The position numbers and the translations under genes were made by a program. From Acidobacteriota bacterium (lineage in GTDB: Bacteria > Acidobacteriota > UBA6911), in NCBI GenBank assembly GCA_031271905.1, contig JAISUT010000045.1, positions 1-55,628 on the forward strand: a stretch of 55,628 bases of DNA. The letters run 5' to 3'. The notes under the pieces are model-generated. The model saw only the letters and a list, made by a program, of their open reading frames with translations, did not search any database and was not told where the DNA came from. Of the stretch, positions 54,200 through 55,628 are shown piece after piece. Each line of letters begins with the position of its first letter. The first letter of the stretch is position 1.

Positions 54200-54871
54200 A
54201 TGACAATGGGGAGGAGGATGAAGATGAAGATGGAGACGGGTGCACGTAGCGGCATGGGGAGGGGCGACATCGGGCAATCGATGGCTGCGGCCTGGGCGTT
54301 GCTCAGGAAAACCGAACGCATCATGAAGCAGAGCGCCAGGGAGAGCGCCATTCGCAAAAAAGACCTTGACCGCCGGATGCGGGAGACAGACCGCCGGATG
54401 CAGGAGACGGATCGTCAGATGCAGGAGACGGACCGCCGTCTCGGCGCGCTCACCAACAGGTTTGGCGAGCTGGCCGAACACCTGGTCCTCCCCAACATCA
54501 GGGAGAAGTTCCGCGCGATGGGGTACGAATTCGACGACGCCTGCTCCCGCCGGGAGATATTCGACGCCGACGGCAGGATGATCGCCGAGGTGGACATCTG
54601 GCTGGAGAACGCCGGGCATGTGATGGTGGTGGAGGTGAAGGCGCGTCTCACCAACGAGCGGATAGACAAGCACATCGAACGCATAGAGAGGATACGCGAG
54701 CGGTTCGACACCAGAGGCGACCGGCGGAGGATCATCGGCGCGGCGGCGGGAGCGATCATGTCCCGGGATGTGCGCGATTACGCCGTCGCGAAGGGGCTGT
54801 ACGCCATCGGCCAGTCCGGCGACACGGTCAAGATCGACGTCCCCGAGGGCTTCACCCCCCGCGAATGGTGA
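54200..54871 (+). CDS. DUF3782-like coiled-coil protein with PD-(D/E)xK nuclease-like domain
   Basis: A 223-residue protein. A coiled coil (about residues 45-85) carries a near-perfect seven-residue repeat (DRRMRET, DRRMQET, DRQMQET). The C-terminal domain has a nuclease-like core: Glu and Asp in MIAEVDIWLE followed by VVEVKARLT (E-x-K). This architecture is common in uncharacterised DUF3782 proteins of cyanobacteria and anaerobes. ATG 54200 has GGGGAGG 7 nt upstream, but several in-frame ATGs follow and the true start could be up to 14 codons later. Function is unknown. Confidence 0.75.
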   Translation: MTMGRRMKMKMETGARSGMGRGDIGQSMAAAWALLRKTERIMKQSARESAIRKKDLDRRMRETDRRMQETDRQMQETDRRLGALTNRFGELAEHLVLPNIREKFRAMGYEFDDACSRREIFDADGRMIAEVDIWLENAGHVMVVEVKARLTNERIDKHIERIERIRERFDTRGDRRRIIGAAAGAIMSRDVRDYAVAKGLYAIGQSGDTVKIDVPEGFTPREW

Positions 54872-54930
54872 GGGGTGGCGCGTCGGGGTCGTTTCGTCCC
54901 GGATTGCGCGCGCGAACTGAAAGCAAGCCG

Positions 54931-54964
54931 ACAGGCTCCCGGCACGCCGGGGGCCTGTTTTTTT
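54931..54964 (+). terminator. Intrinsic terminator after the DUF3782-like gene
   Basis: ACAGGCTCCCGG pairs with CCGGGGGCCTGT (one G-U) and is followed by seven T. It belongs to the same hairpin family as the terminators after the receptor genes. Confidence 0.85.
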
Positions 54965-55545
54965 GCGTGAGACCGCCGCTCTGCCAACTGCACCTCATAC
55001 GACATACGGCACGACGCAGCAATGGCGCGGCTTGCCGAGGTGCGGTGTGCCCCCCTGTCCCTCCCTATCCCTCGCATCCATCCCCCCCCGTCCCGGTTGC
55101 CGGAGGCCGCCGCCCGCCCGGGGTCGTCTTTGGCGGGGCGGCGCTCGTGAGACAAACGGCGGTTTGTAGCAGGGGCGGGATTGGGGGCGACCATGGGGCA
55201 GAAGGCTTGGAATGTAAGGCTGCCGGAGGGCGCCTCCGCCGCGCGAGGAGAATTTTGAGTGCTCGTAAATACTTGTAATCTCCGCTATTACGCTAATGTT
55301 CGCAAAAAGTTTCATATTTTTTTCTTGACTCGTTTGAAATCTCCCGATTAAGATTGCCAGCGTCTTTGTGTCAAGCCATGCGGCAAACGGGTGCGACAAA
55401 CGCCGGTTTGCCGCCGGGGCTTGGCGACGCCGCCGGGGAAGAAGGGCCCCGCGCTTGGCGGAGCGAGGAACCCTCTCCCGCCCTGGGGGGAGAGACAGAG
55501 GCCTATGTGCCGGGGATGGAATAAGCGCCCCGGCGAGGAGAGAGA
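54965..55545. other. Long intergenic region before a third receptor-type gene
   Basis: No gene is seen. Two short inverted repeats built on ACAAAC/GTTTGT and CAAAC/GTTTG lie at about 55152 and 55396. A promoter with the receptor geometry is at 55325-55354 (TTGACT, 18 bp, TAAGAT). The stretch GAAGGGCCCC at about 55441 is also present in the leader hairpin loops of genes A and B. GAGGAGAGAGA precedes the start codon at 55546. Confidence 0.6.
55325..55354 (+). promoter_or_regulatory. Promoter of the third receptor-type gene
   Basis: TTGACT (55325-55330), an 18-bp spacer and TAAGAT (55349-55354) have the same -35 and spacing as the promoters of genes A and B, also preceded by a T run. The rest of the leader is different. 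Confidence 0.6.
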
Positions 55546-55628
55546 ATGACGACAATCAGACGAATGGGGCCGGTCCTCCTGACCGCGCTTCTGCCGTTGC
55601 TGCTGGCCGCGCTGGCGTTCGGTCAGAC
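55546..55628 (+). CDS. Start of a third exported, probably receptor-type, protein (cut by window end)
   Basis: Only 27 codons are visible: a signal peptide, MTTIRRMGPVLLTALLPLL then LAALAFGQ, which resembles the A and B signal peptides in ending with FGQ. There is no G tract here. The shared promoter geometry and position suggest a third TonB-dependent receptor paralogue, but the mature domain lies outside the window. Confidence 0.5.
   Translation, partial: MTTIRRMGPVLLTALLPLLLAALAFGQ

Noticed and set aside
52951-54871. A prophage or integrative element around the tyrosine recombinase
   Set aside because: No phage structural genes, tRNA target or direct att repeats were seen; neighbours are receptors and an uncharacterised protein. 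A remnant cannot be excluded.

Overview
The window looks like one contig of a GC-rich, Gram-negative, probably anaerobic and corrinoid-using bacterium. Outer-membrane life is shown by two giant TonB-dependent receptor-like proteins (plus the start of a third) and by several lipoproteins. Corrinoid use is shown by a B12-dependent class II ribonucleotide reductase, a corrinoid protein with a UroD-type methyltransferase, and a chelatase-like AAA/VWA protein. The receptor architecture (signal peptide, carboxypeptidase-regulatory domain, plug, barrel, about 1520 residues) is typical of Acidobacteriota and relatives. That placement is an inference; there is no rRNA in the window.

Layout. 0-6.6 kb is a defence/DNA-processing block: a type I restriction HsdR, a MagIII/Nth-like DNA glycosylase, and an overlapping XamI-type endonuclease/N6-methyltransferase pair. 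6.6-15.7 kb holds a CE15-like esterase, two lipoproteins, signal peptidase I, a SahR-like ArsR-methyltransferase regulator divergent from ahcY with a palindromic operator between them, and a 5'-nucleotidase. 15.8-19.6 kb is AT-richer and looks acquired: an XRE regulator, a broken AlbA/RecG-C-type gene, a PIF1-like helicase, and a decayed erythromycin-esterase copy. 19.7-25.7 kb has an MFS transporter, the intact erythromycin esterase, enolase, and citramalate synthase (cimA) behind what looks like an isoleucine leader-peptide attenuator. 26-42.9 kb has a subtilase lipoprotein, the corrinoid/methyltransferase pair, a ChlI-ChlD-like protein with malQ, nrdJ with tandem NrdR boxes, an RRM protein, a 3'-5' exonuclease, and two sugar-nucleotide epimerases, one fused to a CBS module.

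43-55.6 kb is the most unusual part. Two large receptor paralogues each sit behind a 226-bp promoter/leader cassette, and the cassettes differ at only 9 positions. In the second gene a run of 14 G just after the start codon puts the start out of frame with the body, which is what a phase-variable ON/OFF switch looks like. A tyrosine recombinase and a coiled-coil nuclease-like protein follow, then a third receptor-type start with the same promoter geometry. Related hairpin terminators punctuate the region.

At least seven copies of an intergenic inverted-repeat element (ends AGGGAACCTCTAAAAA / TTTTTAGAGGTTCCCT; long form about 110-125 bp, short form about 66 bp) lie between genes from 11 to 41.5 kb, often touching a stop codon. 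They may act as transcription terminators or be MITE-like elements.
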